The notes: generated by a model not told the origin, from the letters alone. A stretch of DNA of 16,945 nt from an uncultured Oscillospiraceae bacterium (GCA_910579485.1 CAJTVO010000076.1:1-16945); one strand, 5' to 3'. Shown: positions 1 to 7,050, counted from the stretch's first letter. Numbers and translations are program-made.

Positions 1-875
1 CCCCCGCCGAGGGCGAGGACGACAAGACCCCCGCTGAGGGCGAAGACGACAAGACCCCCGCCGAGGGCGAGGACGACAAGACCCCCGCTGAGGGCGAAGA
101 CGACAAGACTCCCGCCGAGGGCGAGGGCGACAAGGCTCCCGCTGCCGATCCCTATGCTGACGTTGCCGCTTGGGCCAAGGAGGCTGTCGCCGCCGTTGTC
201 GAGAAGAAGCTGATCGACATGGGCGAGACCGGTTTCAACCCCACTGCCAACATGACCCGCGCCGACCTGGTGGTGGCTCTGTACCGTCTGGCTGGTTCTC
301 CCGCCAATGCTGAGAACGCCGTCAATCCCTTCGAGGATGTTGCTGACGACGCCGCTTACAAGGACGCCGTGATCTGGGCCAAGGACAAGGGCATCGTGGC
401 TGGCAAGAGCGAGACCAGCTTTGATCCCACCGGTGATGTGAAGCGCCAGGAGATCGCCAAGATCCTGTTCGTCTACGCCGGCGCCAAGAACGTGGAAGAG
501 GACAACCTGGCCGCGTTTGCTGATGTTGAGGACATCGCCGCCTGGGCCAAGGATTTTGTGAACTGGGCTGTTGCCAGCAAGCTCATCAGCGGCAACGCCG
601 CGGGTGATGCCGTCAATATGGACCCCAACGGTACTGCTACCCGTCAGCAGGTCGCCGTGATCCTGAACCGCTACATCAACGAGATCCTGCCTGCTGACGA
701 TGCCACCACTCCCGCCGAGGGCGAGGGCGACAAGGCTCCCGTTGAGGGTGAGACCGAGGGCGACAAGGCTCCCGCCGAGGGCGAGGGCGACAAGGCTCCC
801 GCTGAGGGTGAGACCGAGGGCGATAAGGCTCCTGCCGAGGGCGAGGACGACAAGCCTGCCGAGGACAAGAAGTAA
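1..875 (+). CDS. SLH-domain surface protein, C-terminal part (5' truncated)
   Basis: The frame is open from the first base of the window, so the N terminus (signal peptide and any functional domain) lies upstream; 290 residues are visible. In order: five acidic repeats (visible residues 1-45), then three S-layer homology modules at about 46-100, 108-160 and 170-227. Each SLH module has the usual F/Y-x-D-V start, a hydrophobic helix, and a late FxP...R(Q/A)(E/D) segment (for example GFNPTANMTRAD and SFDPTGDVKRQE). A Glu/Asp/Lys/Pro/Ala tail follows from about 237 to the end. SLH triplets normally bind pyruvylated secondary cell-wall polymer, so this is presumably a wall-anchored surface protein. 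The SLH triplet lies near the C terminus, as in many S-layer enzymes. What the missing N-terminal part does cannot be told. An internal ATG at 219 falls inside the first SLH module and is not a start. The gene ends at the palindrome 889-930. Confidence 0.88.
   Translation, partial: PAEGEDDKTPAEGEDDKTPAEGEDDKTPAEGEDDKTPAEGEGDKAPAADPYADVAAWAKEAVAAVVEKKLIDMGETGFNPTANMTRADLVVALYRLAGSPANAENAVNPFEDVADDAAYKDAVIWAKDKGIVAGKSETSFDPTGDVKRQEIAKILFVYAGAKNVEEDNLAAFADVEDIAAWAKDFVNWAVASKLISGNAAGDAVNMDPNGTATRQQVAVILNRYINEILPADDATTPAEGEGDKAPVEGETEGDKAPAEGEGDKAPAEGETEGDKAPAEGEDDKPAEDKK
3..137 (+). repeat. 27-bp tandem repeat coding PAEGEDDKT, five units
   Basis: Five in-frame 27-bp units begin at 3, 30, 57, 84 and 111. 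Units 1-4 encode PAEGEDDKT and unit 5 encodes PAEGEGDKA. Units alternate between gcc/gag and gct/gaa codon versions, so the array probably grew by two-unit duplication. It may continue upstream of the window. It forms an acidic, proline-spaced linker before the SLH triplet. Confidence 0.9.
711..854 (+). repeat. 27/33-bp tandem repeats coding PAEGEGDKA and P(A/V)EGETEGDKA
   Basis: After the third SLH module the same peptide family recurs as alternating 9- and 11-residue units: 711-737, 738-770, 771-797, 798-830 and a final partial unit 831-854. The 11-residue units carry an extra Glu-Thr. The near-identical DNA suggests recent exchange with the array at 3-137. Confidence 0.85.
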
Positions 876-888
876 ATCCTGATCCTGT

Positions 889-930
889 AAAAAACGCGCC
901 GCAGAGGATATCCTCTGCGGCGCGTTTTTT
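889..930. terminator. Bidirectional terminator, perfect 42-nt palindrome
   Basis: Bases 889-909 are the exact reverse complement of 910-930. Six A then a GC-rich stem lead into six T, so each strand reads as a stem followed by a U tract. It lies between the convergent SLH gene (stop at 873-875) and the minus-strand GTPase gene, whose TAA stop (929-931) shares the end of the palindrome. It should terminate both transcripts. Confidence 0.93.
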
Positions 931-1870
931 ACATCTGCACGACTTCTTCCTTCGGCTTCTGGCAGGCCCGGACGGAGGTCACGTGCAGCACCGGGCCGTC
1001 ACCCTCGTAGGGGTCCCAATGCTCCACGGCCACCTTGGCGGTGACCTCCACCCACGCCCGTTCGGGGATGTCGCTGACGTCATACCCGATGCAGGCCACG
1101 GCCAGGAAGGTCATATCGTCCGCGCAGCACACCATGGCGAACCGCCCGGGGGTGAAGTACCGCCCGTACTTGGGAGGCTTGCACATGATGGCCCGGTAGA
1201 CCACCGTCTTCCCGGCGTACATCTCCGGGTTATCCATGATCTCCACGTACCACAGGCCGTAGTCCTCGTCGGAGATCCGGATCACCGGCTGGTCCAGGTC
1301 GAAGGCAGACACGGTGCCGTCCATGTAGTCCTCGCTCTCGCCGTTCTCCTTCTCCAGATAGATGTCCGCCCGGCGGTTCAGGAGCCGGAGGTTCCGCTGA
1401 CGGAGGGTGGTACACAGCTCGCCGGTGCAGCGGTTGATGCAGATCATGTCCGCATTGCGCAGCTTCTCCGACATGAGGGAGGCCATGTTCTTGGTATACA
1501 TCTCAAAGGTGGGGCCCTCTACCGTTGCGATGATCTGATACAGCACCCAGCTCTGGGGCATGGCGTTGGCGTAGAAGTCCTGGATCTGCCACATGCCGTT
1601 GTATTCCACGATGATCTGGCTGGCGCGGCACTTCTTCCGCTCCGCCTCCAGGAACTCCGGCGTCAGGGCCTCCTGATCGTCCACCGTCAGGACGGTGACG
1701 TTGCGCAGGAGCTTTTTGTCATATTCCACCTCGCCCTCCTCGCACTGAAGAAGGAGGGTGCGGTCCTCCATGGCGAAGCCGTCGGCCAGGATGCCGTTGA
1801 TGAAGCTGGTCTTGCCGCTGTCCAGGAAGCCGGAGATCAGGTAAACGGGATAGACTTTCTCCTGGGCCAT
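929..1870 (-). CDS. CobW-like GTPase with YcgQ/DUF1980-like C-terminal domain
   Basis: 313 residues. The N-terminal G domain begins with a hydrophobic strand and Walker A GFLDSGKTS (14-22). A CEEGEVEYD segment (43-51) stands where COG0523 proteins usually have the GCxCC metal motif, and a degenerate guanine-specificity motif INRC lies at 145-148. From about 215 the sequence changes to an OB-like domain: GKTVVYRAIMCKPPK, then GRFAMVCCADD (242-252), then AWVEVTAKV. This resembles the C-terminal half of YcgQ/UPF0703 (TIGR03943/DUF1980). COG0523 G3E GTPases act as metal chaperones and YcgQ-type proteins are often near Zur-regulated genes, so zinc handling is the best guess. Family assignment of the C-terminal domain is by eye. 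The ATG lies one base after the TGA of the upstream gene at 1872, which suggests translational coupling with the second GTPase. Confidence 0.8.
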   Translation of the reverse strand: MAQEKVYPVYLISGFLDSGKTSFINGILADGFAMEDRTLLLQCEEGEVEYDKKLLRNVTVLTVDDQEALTPEFLEAERKKCRASQIIVEYNGMWQIQDFYANAMPQSWVLYQIIATVEGPTFEMYTKNMASLMSEKLRNADMICINRCTGELCTTLRQRNLRLLNRRADIYLEKENGESEDYMDGTVSAFDLDQPVIRISDEDYGLWYVEIMDNPEMYAGKTVVYRAIMCKPPKYGRYFTPGRFAMVCCADDMTFLAVACIGYDVSDIPERAWVEVTAKVAVEHWDPYEGDGPVLHVTSVRACQKPKEEVVQM

Positions 1871-1871
1871 G

Positions 1872-3059
1872 TCACACCTCGAAGAGGGCCTTCAGCCCGG
1901 CCTCGTCCAGCTTGCTGCCGATGACGCACAGCCGTCCGGTGTAGTCCGCGGGGCCGGTGCGCACCTGATGCTCCTCGGGCACGTAGTCGAAGTGGAGCCA
2001 GGTGCCGTCCCCGGCGGAGACGATGCCCTTGGCCCGCAGCACCGCGCCGTACTTCCCGCCGTCCAGCTCCGTCAGGATGCCCTCCAGCTTCCCGGCGGTG
2101 AAGGCGCGGGTGGTCTCTACGCCCCAGCTGGTGAACACTTCGTCGGCGTCGTGGCCGTGGTGGTGATGATGCCCGTCATGGCCGTGGCGGCAGCACTCGT
2201 GGTCGTGATCGTGGTCATGATGGCACGCGCAGTCCTCTTCGTGGTGATGGTGATGCTCGTGATCCTCCTCGTGGCCGTGATGGCAGCACTCGTGGTCATG
2301 ATCGTGGTCGTGATGGCACCCGCAGCCCTCTTCATGGTGATGATGATGGTGGTGCTCATGCTCCTCGTGATCGTGATCGTGATCGTGGTGGTGATGGTGT
2401 CCGCCGCAGACGGGGCAGGCCTCCGCTTCCTCCTCCGCCAGAAGGCCCTCGGCCAGTGTGTTGCCCTTCTCCATGGCGGCCAGGAGCTGCGCGCCGGTGA
2501 GCTGGTCCCAGGGGGTGGTGACGATGGGGGCCTTCTCGTTCTTCTCCCGCAGCAGGGCGACGGCGGCCTCCAGCTTTTCCGCGTCCAGCTTCTGGGTGCG
2601 GCTCAAAATGACGGCCCCGGCGTACTGCACCTGGTTGGCGTAGAACTCGCCGAAGTTTTTCAGATAGACCTTGGCCTTGGAGGCGTCGGCCACGGTGACG
2701 GCACAGCCCAGGCTCATCTCCGGGACCTGCTCCGCCACGTCCTGGACGGCCCGGATCACGTCCGACAGCTTGCCCACGCCGGAGGGCTCGATGAGGATGC
2801 GGTCCGGGTGGAACTGGTCCATGACCTTCTTCAATGCCTCGCCGAAATCGCCCACCAGGGAGCAGCAGATGCACCCGGAGTTCATCTCGGAGATCTCCAC
2901 CCCCGCGTCCTTGAGGAAGCCGCCGTCGATGCCGATCTCGCCGAACTCGTTCTCGATGAGGACCAGCTTCTCGCCCTTGAGGGCCTCGTCCAGCAGCTTC
3001 TTGATGAGGGTGGTTTTCCCGGCTCCCAGGAAGCCGGAGATCACGTTAACTTTTGTCAT
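1872..3059 (-). CDS. COG0523/CobW-family GTPase with large His-rich metal-binding insert
   Basis: 395 residues of the G3E GTPase family that includes CobW, YeiR, YciC and ZNG1. Visible motifs are Walker A GFLGAGKTT (9-17), ENEFGEIGID (36-45, switch I), the metal-binding GCICC (62-66), EPSG (91-94, switch II) and SRTQKLD (153-159) in the place of NKxD. A CobW_C-type domain follows at about 305-395. Between G domain and C domain (215-303) lies an insert with about 43 histidines, many Asp/Glu, and Cys pairs (CPVC, GCGC, ECC, DCAC, ECC). His-rich linkers are typical of this family and bind Zn, Ni or Co. It is longer than usual here. Proposed role: cytosolic GTP-dependent metal insertion or storage, probably zinc. 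The ATG follows an AAGAGG at about 10 bases. It is the first gene of a two-gene unit with the GTPase at 929. Confidence 0.9.
   Translation of the reverse strand: MTKVNVISGFLGAGKTTLIKKLLDEALKGEKLVLIENEFGEIGIDGGFLKDAGVEISEMNSGCICCSLVGDFGEALKKVMDQFHPDRILIEPSGVGKLSDVIRAVQDVAEQVPEMSLGCAVTVADASKAKVYLKNFGEFYANQVQYAGAVILSRTQKLDAEKLEAAVALLREKNEKAPIVTTPWDQLTGAQLLAAMEKGNTLAEGLLAEEEAEACPVCGGHHHHHDHDHDHEEHEHHHHHHHEEGCGCHHDHDHDHECCHHGHEEDHEHHHHHEEDCACHHDHDHDHECCRHGHDGHHHHHGHDADEVFTSWGVETTRAFTAGKLEGILTELDGGKYGAVLRAKGIVSAGDGTWLHFDYVPEEHQVRTGPADYTGRLCVIGSKLDEAGLKALFEV
2151..2327 (-). repeat. Internal duplication in the His/Cys-rich insert
   Basis: Residues 245-276 and 277-303 of the 395-residue GTPase are two diverged copies of one unit: (G/D)C(G/A)CHHDHDHDHECC(H/R)HGH followed by a His-rich spacer. 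The DNA of the two copies is also alike (cat/cac-gat/gac alternation). This region reads as long valine/methionine-rich ORFs on the opposite strand, which are artefacts. Confidence 0.8.
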
Positions 3060-3098
3060 AGGGGATACGCCTCTTTCTAAAAATTATGGATAAACCTT

Positions 3099-3126
3099 AT
3101 GATATCCCTTTTTTGAAAAAAAGCAA
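3099..3126 (-). promoter_or_regulatory. Weak candidate promoter for the GTPase pair
   Basis: On the minus strand, TTGCTT (3121-3126) and TATCAT (3099-3104) are 16 bases apart, about 40 bases before the ATG at 3059. The -35 box overlaps the terminator of the upstream gene, and the match is poor. No convincing Zur-type inverted repeat is visible. Confidence 0.3.
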
Positions 3127-3161
3127 GAGGTTTTCCGGAAAAACCCGGGAAAACGCCTTGC
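3116..3161 (-). terminator. Rho-independent terminator after the M42 peptidase gene
   Basis: Read on the minus strand: stem GCAAG - 2x2 internal loop - GTTTTCC, an 11-base loop, then GGAAAAC - CT - CTTGC and seven T. It starts 7 bases after the TAA at 3168-3170. Confidence 0.88.
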
Positions 3162-3167
3162 GGCACG

Positions 3168-4220
3168 TTACGCCAGGTAGGCCTCCAGCAGCAGGAAGGT
3201 GCTGCACACGCCCTTCCGGTGGCTGCGCTCATAGCCGTGGGAAGCATAGACCCCCGGCCCCACCAGCCCGTGGCGCAGGTCGTGTCCGGCGGACAGGGTG
3301 GCCTCCACGTCGGAGCCGTAGGCGGGATACACGTCCACGGCGTAGTCCGCGCCGCTCCGGCGGGCGGCCTCGATGAGGGCGGTGACCACCTCGTAGTGGT
3401 AGGGCCCCCGGCTGTCCTTGGCGCAGATGGACACCTTCCGCTCGTCACAGCCCAGGCCGTCGCCCACGCAGCCCATGTCCACGCTGATGGCCTCGGTGAC
3501 GCCCTCGGGCACGGAGGCCGAGCCGCCATGGCCCACCTCCTCGAAGACGGTGATGTGCTCCCACACCCGCCGGGAGGGCTTGATCTCCCCCGAGGCCACC
3601 CGGGCCGCCAGCTCCAGCAGGATGGCCACCGACAGCTTGTCGTCCAGGAAGCGGCTCTTGATATAGCCGGAGTCCGTCACGCGGGTCCTGGGGTCGAAGC
3701 AGACGATGTCTCCCGGCTGGATGCCCAGCTTTTCCACGTCCTCCCGGCTGGAGACCTCCTCGTCGATGACCACCTCCATGGACTTGTACTCCCGCTTGGC
3801 GGAGTGGTAGTCCAGGTTCACGTGGACGGAGGCGTTCTTCAGCTGGAAGGTCCCCGTGTAGATCCGCCCGGAGCGGGTGACGACGCGCACGTTCTCTCCC
3901 TCTGCGTTGTTGGGCTCCATGCCGCCCAGGGGGGTGAGGTTCAGCCGCCCGGAACCGGTGATCTCCGTCACCATGCCGCCCAGGGTGTCCACGTGGGCCT
4001 CCAGGAGCACCGCGTCGTCCTCCGGCGCGTCCGGGTTCAGGCATACCAGCACGCCGCCCTTCCGGGTGATCTCGGGGTCCAGCCCCATGATCCGGTAGGC
4101 GTCCGTCACGTGCTCCGCCGCCATCCAGGTGTAGCCGGTGGGGCTGTCGATGGCCAGCAGCTCCACCGCGCGCTTCATGCAGCCATCCGTTATCTGCTGT
4201 GCGCGTTGATCCATTGTCAT
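3168..4220 (-). CDS. M42 family metallopeptidase (glutamyl/general aminopeptidase, PepA/FrvX type)
   Basis: 350 residues, the usual M42 length. These are cytosolic co-catalytic dinuclear (Zn or Co) aminopeptidases that form tetrahedral dodecamers. The expected ligands can be followed in order: H76 in EAHVDTLG, D193/D194 in KSRFLDDKLS, catalytic E227 and ligand E228 in VFEEVGHGG, D248 in SVDMG, and H328 in YASHGYERSH. The chosen ATG at 4220 has GAGGAGG 7 bases upstream; a second ATG two codons in has a worse spacing. It has its own promoter (4307-4335) and terminator (3116-3161), so it is probably monocistronic. M42 members differ in specificity (acidic, hydrophobic or lysyl residues), and this cannot be settled here. 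Confidence 0.92.
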   Translation of the reverse strand: MTMDQRAQQITDGCMKRAVELLAIDSPTGYTWMAAEHVTDAYRIMGLDPEITRKGGVLVCLNPDAPEDDAVLLEAHVDTLGGMVTEITGSGRLNLTPLGGMEPNNAEGENVRVVTRSGRIYTGTFQLKNASVHVNLDYHSAKREYKSMEVVIDEEVSSREDVEKLGIQPGDIVCFDPRTRVTDSGYIKSRFLDDKLSVAILLELAARVASGEIKPSRRVWEHITVFEEVGHGGSASVPEGVTEAISVDMGCVGDGLGCDERKVSICAKDSRGPYHYEVVTALIEAARRSGADYAVDVYPAYGSDVEATLSAGHDLRHGLVGPGVYASHGYERSHRKGVCSTFLLLEAYLA

Positions 4221-4271
4221 TGTAAAGCCTCCTCGTATACAGACGGTATCCGTCCCGCCGGGGACGGGGAA

Positions 4272-4302
4272 ACCGCCGGATGGGTCTCACCCATCCGGCG
4301 GT
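4272..4302 (-). other. 14-bp perfect hairpin at the 5' end of the M42 mRNA
   Basis: Bases 4272-4285 and 4289-4302 pair perfectly around a 3-base loop. It begins within five bases of the -10 box at 4307-4312, so the M42 transcript would start at its 5' strand. No T tract follows on either strand, which argues against a simple terminator. It is better read as a 5' stabilising stem-loop, or as a weak terminator for the upstream NlpC/P60 gene. Confidence 0.65.
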
Positions 4303-4306
4303 CATT

Positions 4307-4335
4307 ATTATACCACAAAGTGCTGGGAAATGCAA
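4307..4335 (-). promoter_or_regulatory. Sigma-A type promoter of the M42 peptidase gene
   Basis: Minus strand TTGCAT (4330-4335), 17-base spacer, TATAAT (4307-4312) preceded by TGG (extended -10). The -35 box begins one base after the stop codon of the upstream gene (4337-4339). Confidence 0.85.
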
Positions 4336-4336
4336 C

Positions 4337-5434
4337 TTACGCCACGCGCTTCGCGCCGACATAGTAGCCGTTGTAGTAGTCCTCGCTGAGGCTGCTGATC
4401 GTGACTCCGCGGCTGCGGCTGGAGGAAGCGTGGATGAAGTCCCCGTCCCCGATGTAGATGCCCACATGGGAGCAGGCCTTTCCGTTGCTGCGGGAAGGAT
4501 CGCAGAAGAGCACCAGATCGCCGGGCTGCAGATCCTCACGGGCCACATATGTACCGGAGTTGTTCCACTGGGAGGTGGCGGAGTGGGGGAGGCTGTAGCC
4601 GTAGAGGCTGAAGATGTACATGGTAAAGCCAGAGCAGTCGAAGCCCTTGGCGGAGGCCCCGCCGTATACGTACCGCACGCCCAGGTACTCCTGGGCCGTG
4701 GCGGCGATGTCCGCGCCCAGGCCGCTGCCGGAAGCTCCGGAATAGACCCGCAGGAAGTCGGAACGGATGTAGCCGGTCTGGCCATCACAGGAAACGGCGT
4801 ACCAGTCATCCTCCAGGGAAATCAGGTCCACCAGGCTGCCGGCGTAGACCTTGGTGACGATGCTGCCATCGGTAGAGGGGATGCTGCGCACGTTGACGCA
4901 GTCGCCGGTGATGATGCCCCGGGGGTCCACCAGAGGGATGCCGTCAACGGAGATGTAGTCGGCCTTCACGTAGCCCTCCTGACCTTCCCAGTCCACCAGG
5001 CACCAGTCCTCGGTGATGCTGTTGATGATCAGCTCGGCGCCGTCGCTGAGGGTGGCCAGGACCGCGTCGTCGGTGGAGGGGCCGCTGCGGAAGTTGACGG
5101 TGCTGCCGGTGACCACGCCGGTCTCGCCGGCCAGGGATTCGGCCGCGGCGGCGGATACCACGCTGGCGCTGGCGCTGGAGGAGACGTAGGAGGCGAAGAG
5201 GTAGCCGGTGGAATCCTTATAGCTGACCTTGTACCAGTCGCCCAGGTCCTCCAGGATCTCCACCTGCGCGCCCGTGTTCAGATAGGCGAGGGTGGGGGAG
5301 GTGGTGGAGGGCTCCGAACGGAGCCGGAGGGCGTTGGTGTTCACGGTCCCGCTCTCGGCGGCAAAGGCGGCCACAGTCAGGAGCGCGGCGGTGAGGACCG
5401 CCAGGAGCATCGTCTTTCCCAGTAGCTTTCTCAT
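4337..5434 (-). CDS. Secreted cell-wall hydrolase: three SH3b domains and NlpC/P60 peptidase
   Basis: 365 residues. A signal peptide (MRKLLGKTM plus a hydrophobic core, likely cleavage after A25 or A26) is followed by three bacterial SH3 repeats at about 29-83, 104-161 and 172-229. Each has the (A/T)(L/V)(N/R)(L/F/V)R(S)xPST start, a (D/E)DWY/DWC middle and a GY(V/I/L) end. A Ser/Gly linker leads to the NlpC/P60 domain at about 240-365, with catalytic C267 in GFDCSGFT, H323 in CSHVGIYIGDG and H335 in FIHASS. Such enzymes cut the D-Glu to diamino-acid bond in peptidoglycan stem peptides, with SH3b domains binding the wall. The ATG follows AGAGGT. The gene lies 85 bases after the 97-residue gene in the same direction and has no clear promoter of its own, so the two may be co-transcribed. 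Confidence 0.93.
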   Translation of the reverse strand: MRKLLGKTMLLAVLTAALLTVAAFAAESGTVNTNALRLRSEPSTTSPTLAYLNTGAQVEILEDLGDWYKVSYKDSTGYLFASYVSSSASASVVSAAAAESLAGETGVVTGSTVNFRSGPSTDDAVLATLSDGAELIINSITEDWCLVDWEGQEGYVKADYISVDGIPLVDPRGIITGDCVNVRSIPSTDGSIVTKVYAGSLVDLISLEDDWYAVSCDGQTGYIRSDFLRVYSGASGSGLGADIAATAQEYLGVRYVYGGASAKGFDCSGFTMYIFSLYGYSLPHSATSQWNNSGTYVAREDLQPGDLVLFCDPSRSNGKACSHVGIYIGDGDFIHASSSRSRGVTISSLSEDYYNGYYVGAKRVA

Positions 5435-5519
5435 CAGTAAATTACCTCTTATCTTATCGTAAGTGTAGGGGGTCGCGCGTCCGCCGCTCCATCACGGCGG
5501 CGCTTGGGTCAACGGCCGG

Positions 5520-5813
5520 TTACTTCCCGGCCAGGGCCCGCTCCAGCCAGATGGCGGAGACGTCCATGGCGGCGTAAAGGCTGTCCTTCTCGCTGCGCTT
5601 CACGATCCGGTCCCGGCTCTTCTGGTCCGCTCCGGCCCGCTGGTGGAGCTCCACCGCTACCCGGGTAGCGATCTCCAGGTCGTTTTCCGTCCTGCTCTCC
5701 TTGACGTGCATCTGAATGATATGGGAGTCTGCCATGGAGCCGTAATAGATGGTTTTGCCGATCCGGCGCAGGGGGTGGCTACGATAGACCAGGCCTTCCG
5801 CTTTCTTTGCCAT
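5520..5813 (-). CDS. Hypothetical protein, 97 residues
   Basis: I do not recognise this small basic protein. It has no signal peptide, no membrane segment and no cysteine. The N-terminal half is predicted beta-rich (IGKTIYYGSMADSHIIQMHV), which recalls a small beta-barrel; the C-terminal half is charged and helical (ATRVAVELHQRAG..., KSRDRIVKRSEKDSLYAAMDVSAIWLERALAGK). The ATG at 5813 follows AGAAAGGA at about 10 bases, and a strong promoter (5860-5888) lies about 50 bases upstream, so expression is well supported. A GC-rich hairpin (about 5477-5503) without a T tract lies 17 bases after its stop, before the NlpC/P60 hydrolase gene. Its pairing with a wall hydrolase may be only positional. 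Confidence 0.75.
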   Translation of the reverse strand: MAKKAEGLVYRSHPLRRIGKTIYYGSMADSHIIQMHVKESRTENDLEIATRVAVELHQRAGADQKSRDRIVKRSEKDSLYAAMDVSAIWLERALAGK

Positions 5814-5859
5814 CCGGTCACGTCCTTTCTCAAAATAGGTTTGTCATATTTGTAACCGA

Positions 5860-5888
5860 ATTGTAACATGTCGTCTTTGATTTGTCAA
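5860..5888 (-). promoter_or_regulatory. Strong sigma-A promoter of the 97-residue gene
   Basis: Minus strand TTGACA (5883-5888, consensus), 17-base spacer, TACAAT (5860-5865). The predicted start near 5853 leaves a leader of about 40 bases. Confidence 0.9.
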
Positions 5889-6001
5889 CACTTGGTTTGA
5901 GATCCCTGCAAGGAATTTTTACCAGCCGGGTCCGGCTCTGTCAAAACGACGGATACAGCAGGACTTTCCTGGCGTGTTTTAGGTAAAAATGCCCGTTCGC
6001 C

Positions 6002-6054
6002 AAAAAAGCGGCGGGGACGTCAGGCCGTTTTTGACCCGCGTCCCCGCCGCTTTT
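6002..6054 (-). terminator. Terminator after the zinc-ribbon/BIG2 gene
   Basis: A 16-bp perfect stem (6004-6019 with 6039-6054), GC-rich in the core, with a 19-base loop. On the minus strand it ends in a run of six T (A at 6002-6007). It lies 30 bases after the stop at 6084-6086. The plus strand also ends in four T, but no plus-strand gene precedes it. Confidence 0.9.
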
Positions 6055-6083
6055 CCGGTATCAAATTGTAACAAATTGGAATT

Positions 6084-7013
6084 TCAGGACATCCGCACGG
6101 TACACTCCATGGTCACGCCGCCCACGGTGGCGGTGATCTGGGTAGTGCCCTTTCCGGTCTTGGTGATCAGGCCCGTCTCGCTGATGGAGGCCACCCCGGC
6201 GTTGTTGGTGGCCCAGGTGACGCCTTGGTCGGGGCCCATGATCTCCCACTTGCCGTTGTCCTTCTTCACCTTCATCTGCCAGGAGGTCTCACTGGAGGAC
6301 AGGGTGAAGTCCTCCCTGTTCAGCCGGTAGGTGCTGGGGTTGGGGTCCACCCAGGGGTCGCCCTCCACCTTCACCTGGCAGGTGACCGTCTCCTCGCCGG
6401 ATACGGCGGTGATGGTCACGGTGCCCCCGGCCTTGCCGGTGACGGAGCCCCCGTCCACGGAGGCGATCTCCGGGTTGGAGGAGGACCAGACGACCTCGCC
6501 GGAGCCGCCGGTGGCGGTGAGCCGCCCGGTCTCGCCCGCCGGGATGGTGATATCCGTCTGGGAGAGGGTCAGGGGGCCCTCGGGCTCCGCCGGGGGCTCG
6601 GGCGCTGTGCCGGTGACATCGGGCTCCGGATCGTCGGACACCGGTTCGTCACCGGCGGTATCCCCTTCCGGCGTCTGCGCCGGCTGGACCGCCGGGGCGG
6701 GGGAGGGTCCCTTGTCCTTCTCCTTGTCCGCCTGGCTGCTCGCCGGGGGGTCCTGGGCGTCCCGGATGCCCACCGCGTCCGCGACCTTGTCCCCGAAGAA
6801 GACGTAGCCCACCACCCCGAGGATGATGACGCCGGTGAGCAGCAGCATGACGCCGCCCGCGCCGCCGCTGGCCTGGCGCTTTTCCACCCGCTTCCCGCCC
6901 CGGCGGCGCAGGGGCCGTCCGTGCTTGATGGCGTCCTCCTCCTCGCAGAAGGGGCAGGAGTGGTATGTATCAGAGTATTCCTCCCCGCATTTGGGGCAGC
7001 GATGGTTGCTCAT
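6084..7013 (-). CDS. Zinc-ribbon, single-TM protein with two BIG2 (Ig-like) domains
   Basis: 309 residues from ATG 7013. An N-terminal CPKC...CPFC zinc ribbon (C6, C9, C20, C23), a basic stretch RPLRRRGGKRVEKR, one transmembrane helix at about 52-73, a Pro/Asp/Glu-rich linker (85-146), and two bacterial Ig-like group 2 domains at about 148-217 and 232-309 (both with the WxxxN...(I/A)SV/S...G.(V/I)T.K..G...IT(A) pattern). The expected topology is zinc ribbon inside and Ig domains outside. Start choice: an ATG 33 bases upstream has no ribosome binding site and falls at the predicted transcription start, while 7013 has GAGGAGG 10 bases upstream. Function is unknown; it may be a surface adhesion or sensor scaffold. 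It is probably monocistronic, with its own promoter and terminator. Confidence 0.85.
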   Translation of the reverse strand: MSNHRCPKCGEEYSDTYHSCPFCEEEDAIKHGRPLRRRGGKRVEKRQASGGAGGVMLLLTGVIILGVVGYVFFGDKVADAVGIRDAQDPPASSQADKEKDKGPSPAPAVQPAQTPEGDTAGDEPVSDDPEPDVTGTAPEPPAEPEGPLTLSQTDITIPAGETGRLTATGGSGEVVWSSSNPEIASVDGGSVTGKAGGTVTITAVSGEETVTCQVKVEGDPWVDPNPSTYRLNREDFTLSSSETSWQMKVKKDNGKWEIMGPDQGVTWATNNAGVASISETGLITKTGKGTTQITATVGGVTMECTVRMS

Positions 7014-7050
7014 GGCGGCAATTCCTCCTCGGGATTTTAGATTCATTTAC

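Noticed and set aside
983..3080. Long plus-strand ORFs of 313 and 403 residues opposite the two GTPase genes
   Set aside because: They are antisense shadows of GC-rich genes. The translation is low-complexity (Val/Met/Leu runs opposite the His codons), and no ribosome binding site is seen.
3219..5425. Plus-strand ORFs of 381 residues opposite the M42 and NlpC/P60 genes
   Set aside because: Composition is Gly/Val/His/Asp-rich nonsense typical of antisense frames, and the minus-strand genes have complete catalytic motifs.
7014..7046. Upstream ATG extending the zinc-ribbon protein by 11 residues
   Set aside because: It has no ribosome binding site and lies at the predicted transcription start; GAGGAGG supports 7013.
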